In this document: positions 63,287 to 64,000 of the stretch, piece by piece
How the letters are laid out: the number at the start of each line of letters is the position of its first letter
Numbering within the stretch: position 1 is the stretch's first letter
NCBI RefSeq assembly: GCF_963675165.1
Contig: NC_087387.1
Coordinates: 5,358,990 to 5,422,989 of the forward strand
Source of the DNA: Halichondria panicea
Lineage: Eukaryota; Porifera; Demospongiae; Suberitida; Halichondriidae
Direction: 5' to 3'
DNA length: 64,000 nt
Position numbers and translations under genes: made by a program
Notes under the pieces: generated by a model
What the model was told of the DNA's origin: nothing
The model's database searches: none
What the model saw: the letters and a program-made list of their open reading frames with translations, nothing else

Positions 63287-64000
63287 AGGGGGGGGGGGTT
63301 GGTCATAGGGCAGATAAAAAATACATTGAGCACATAATTATGGAATCTATAATTGTATACTCTCACTCACCCTTGAGTATAGTAGTGAGCCTTGTACGAC
63401 TTCCACCTCAGTGCATACGGTCCTTGAGTCTCGTTGGCAAACTCGGGGAAATAAGCAAACCAGTCGCGATTACTCTGAATGAAAAAATAAATGTATACAT
63501 AATACATAATTATAGACAGACACATGCAGACACACACACATGCACATAATATCAATAATTACAGACTTTTATTTGTTCTGTTTCAGATTAAACTGCACGT
63601 AATTAAGAGCAAAGTTGTGCTTAAACTTGATATATACCAGTTCACTGCATGGGTTAGACTACACGTATACTATACACACTTTTCCATTCTTGTTGTACAA
63701 CAGAGAGGACAAGTCGGTTCCATCGATCTTTGTGTCTTTAGGGAGCTCTGCCCCCGCCATACTGAATATGGTAGGGAGAAGGTCAAGTGTTGATGCCAGC
63801 TGGTGTGTGCGTCCATGGCCACCAGGCGATGCCGGGCACCCTCATTTCTCCCTCCCAAGTTGAGGCTTTGCCACACCGCAGTGGACCAGCACTCCCTCTG
63901 TTATCTCCTTGACTCAAGTCAGGTCTATCATATAGAGGAGATACAAGATTAGATAACATGGTGTTATAGGTGCATAGCAAAATTATGAATTTGTGAAAAT
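62620..64000 (-). CDS. Arylsulfatase A-like gene, 3' part, one apparent frameshift
   Basis: Predicted exons (minus strand) are one from about 63,930 down to 63,680 (upstream edge uncertain), then 63,474-63,371, 63,206-63,047 and 62,769-62,620. Phases fit from 63,680 on. [17 protein letters not shown] matches the conserved sulfatase segment holding the active-site lysine. [19 protein letters not shown] and [15 protein letters not shown] follow as in arylsulfatase A/G and GALNS. The C-terminus [14 protein letters not shown] resembles the Cys-rich end of arylsulfatase A. Such enzymes hydrolyse sulfate esters in lysosomes or outside the cell. The catalytic CxPSR cysteine would lie upstream, outside the window. 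Between GIAWWP and [15 protein letters not shown], at about 63,813-63,828, the frame changes, fitting a loss of a few bases. This is either a pseudogene lesion, an allele or a sequence error. Confidence 0.8.
63212..63284. repeat. (GT)n microsatellite in a sulfatase intron
   Basis: 73 bp of GT followed by a G run, lying next to the acceptor of the exon at 63,206-63,047. Confidence 0.97.

Noticed and set aside
63151-63549. Overlapping open frames around the (GT)n tract at 63.2 kb
   Set aside because: They are microsatellite and intron read-through; the true exons are the sulfatase exons on the minus strand.

Overview
The window reads as nuclear DNA of an early-branching animal, most likely a demosponge. 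The evidence is AT-rich sequence, short GT-AG introns of about 130-350 bp in three of the genes, many short terminal-inverted-repeat elements and (GT)n tracts, and animal-type proteins: a Bcl-2 family member, a kinase with an HRDLSAKN loop joined to Kelch repeats, and a lysosomal-type arylsulfatase. The species cannot be fixed from the sequence alone.

From 1 to 49.4 kb the window holds an array of ten copies (called 0-9 here) of one gene family. Each full copy is a single uninterrupted reading frame of about 1250-1280 codons. It has a signal peptide, a long Asn/Gly-rich ectodomain with beta-helix and GGAI-type repeats like those of polymorphic outer membrane proteins, a Cys-rich juxtamembrane module, about 8-10 membrane segments, and a short basic tail ending in a REPLLES-type motif. 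Copies 3, 4, 5, 6 and 9 are intact. Copies 1 and 2 each carry one frameshift. Copies 0, 7 and 8 are decayed. All lie on the minus strand except copy 8, which is inverted. The flanks were duplicated with the genes and carry a conserved block with a CATGTGAC core. Copies 2-5 share a candidate 5' UTR intron whose acceptor lies a few bases before the ATG. Patchwork similarity between copies points to repeated duplication, unequal exchange and gene conversion.

The wide spacers at 23-25, 29-32 and 35-41 kb hold duplicated flanks without genes and several non-autonomous transposon-like elements. Two of these have 9-bp target duplications, and for one the empty site can be seen in the flank of another copy.

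From 50 to 64 kb there are ordinary intron-containing genes. A five-exon minus-strand gene (49,965-54,470) encodes a predicted 1113-residue Bcl-2 homologue with a very long N-terminal extension and a C-terminal membrane anchor. A divergent three-exon plus-strand gene (55,273-57,951) encodes a 161-residue TPX2-C/FAM161-like protein. A three-exon minus-strand gene (59,019-61,854) encodes a kinase/coiled-coil/Kelch protein. The 3' half of an arylsulfatase A-like gene (62,620 to the window end) has one apparent frameshift. Remnants of Kelch exons flank the kinase-Kelch gene. No rRNA, tRNA or CRISPR was recognised. No genes outside the array obviously act with it, so its role (surface receptor or recognition) is inference.
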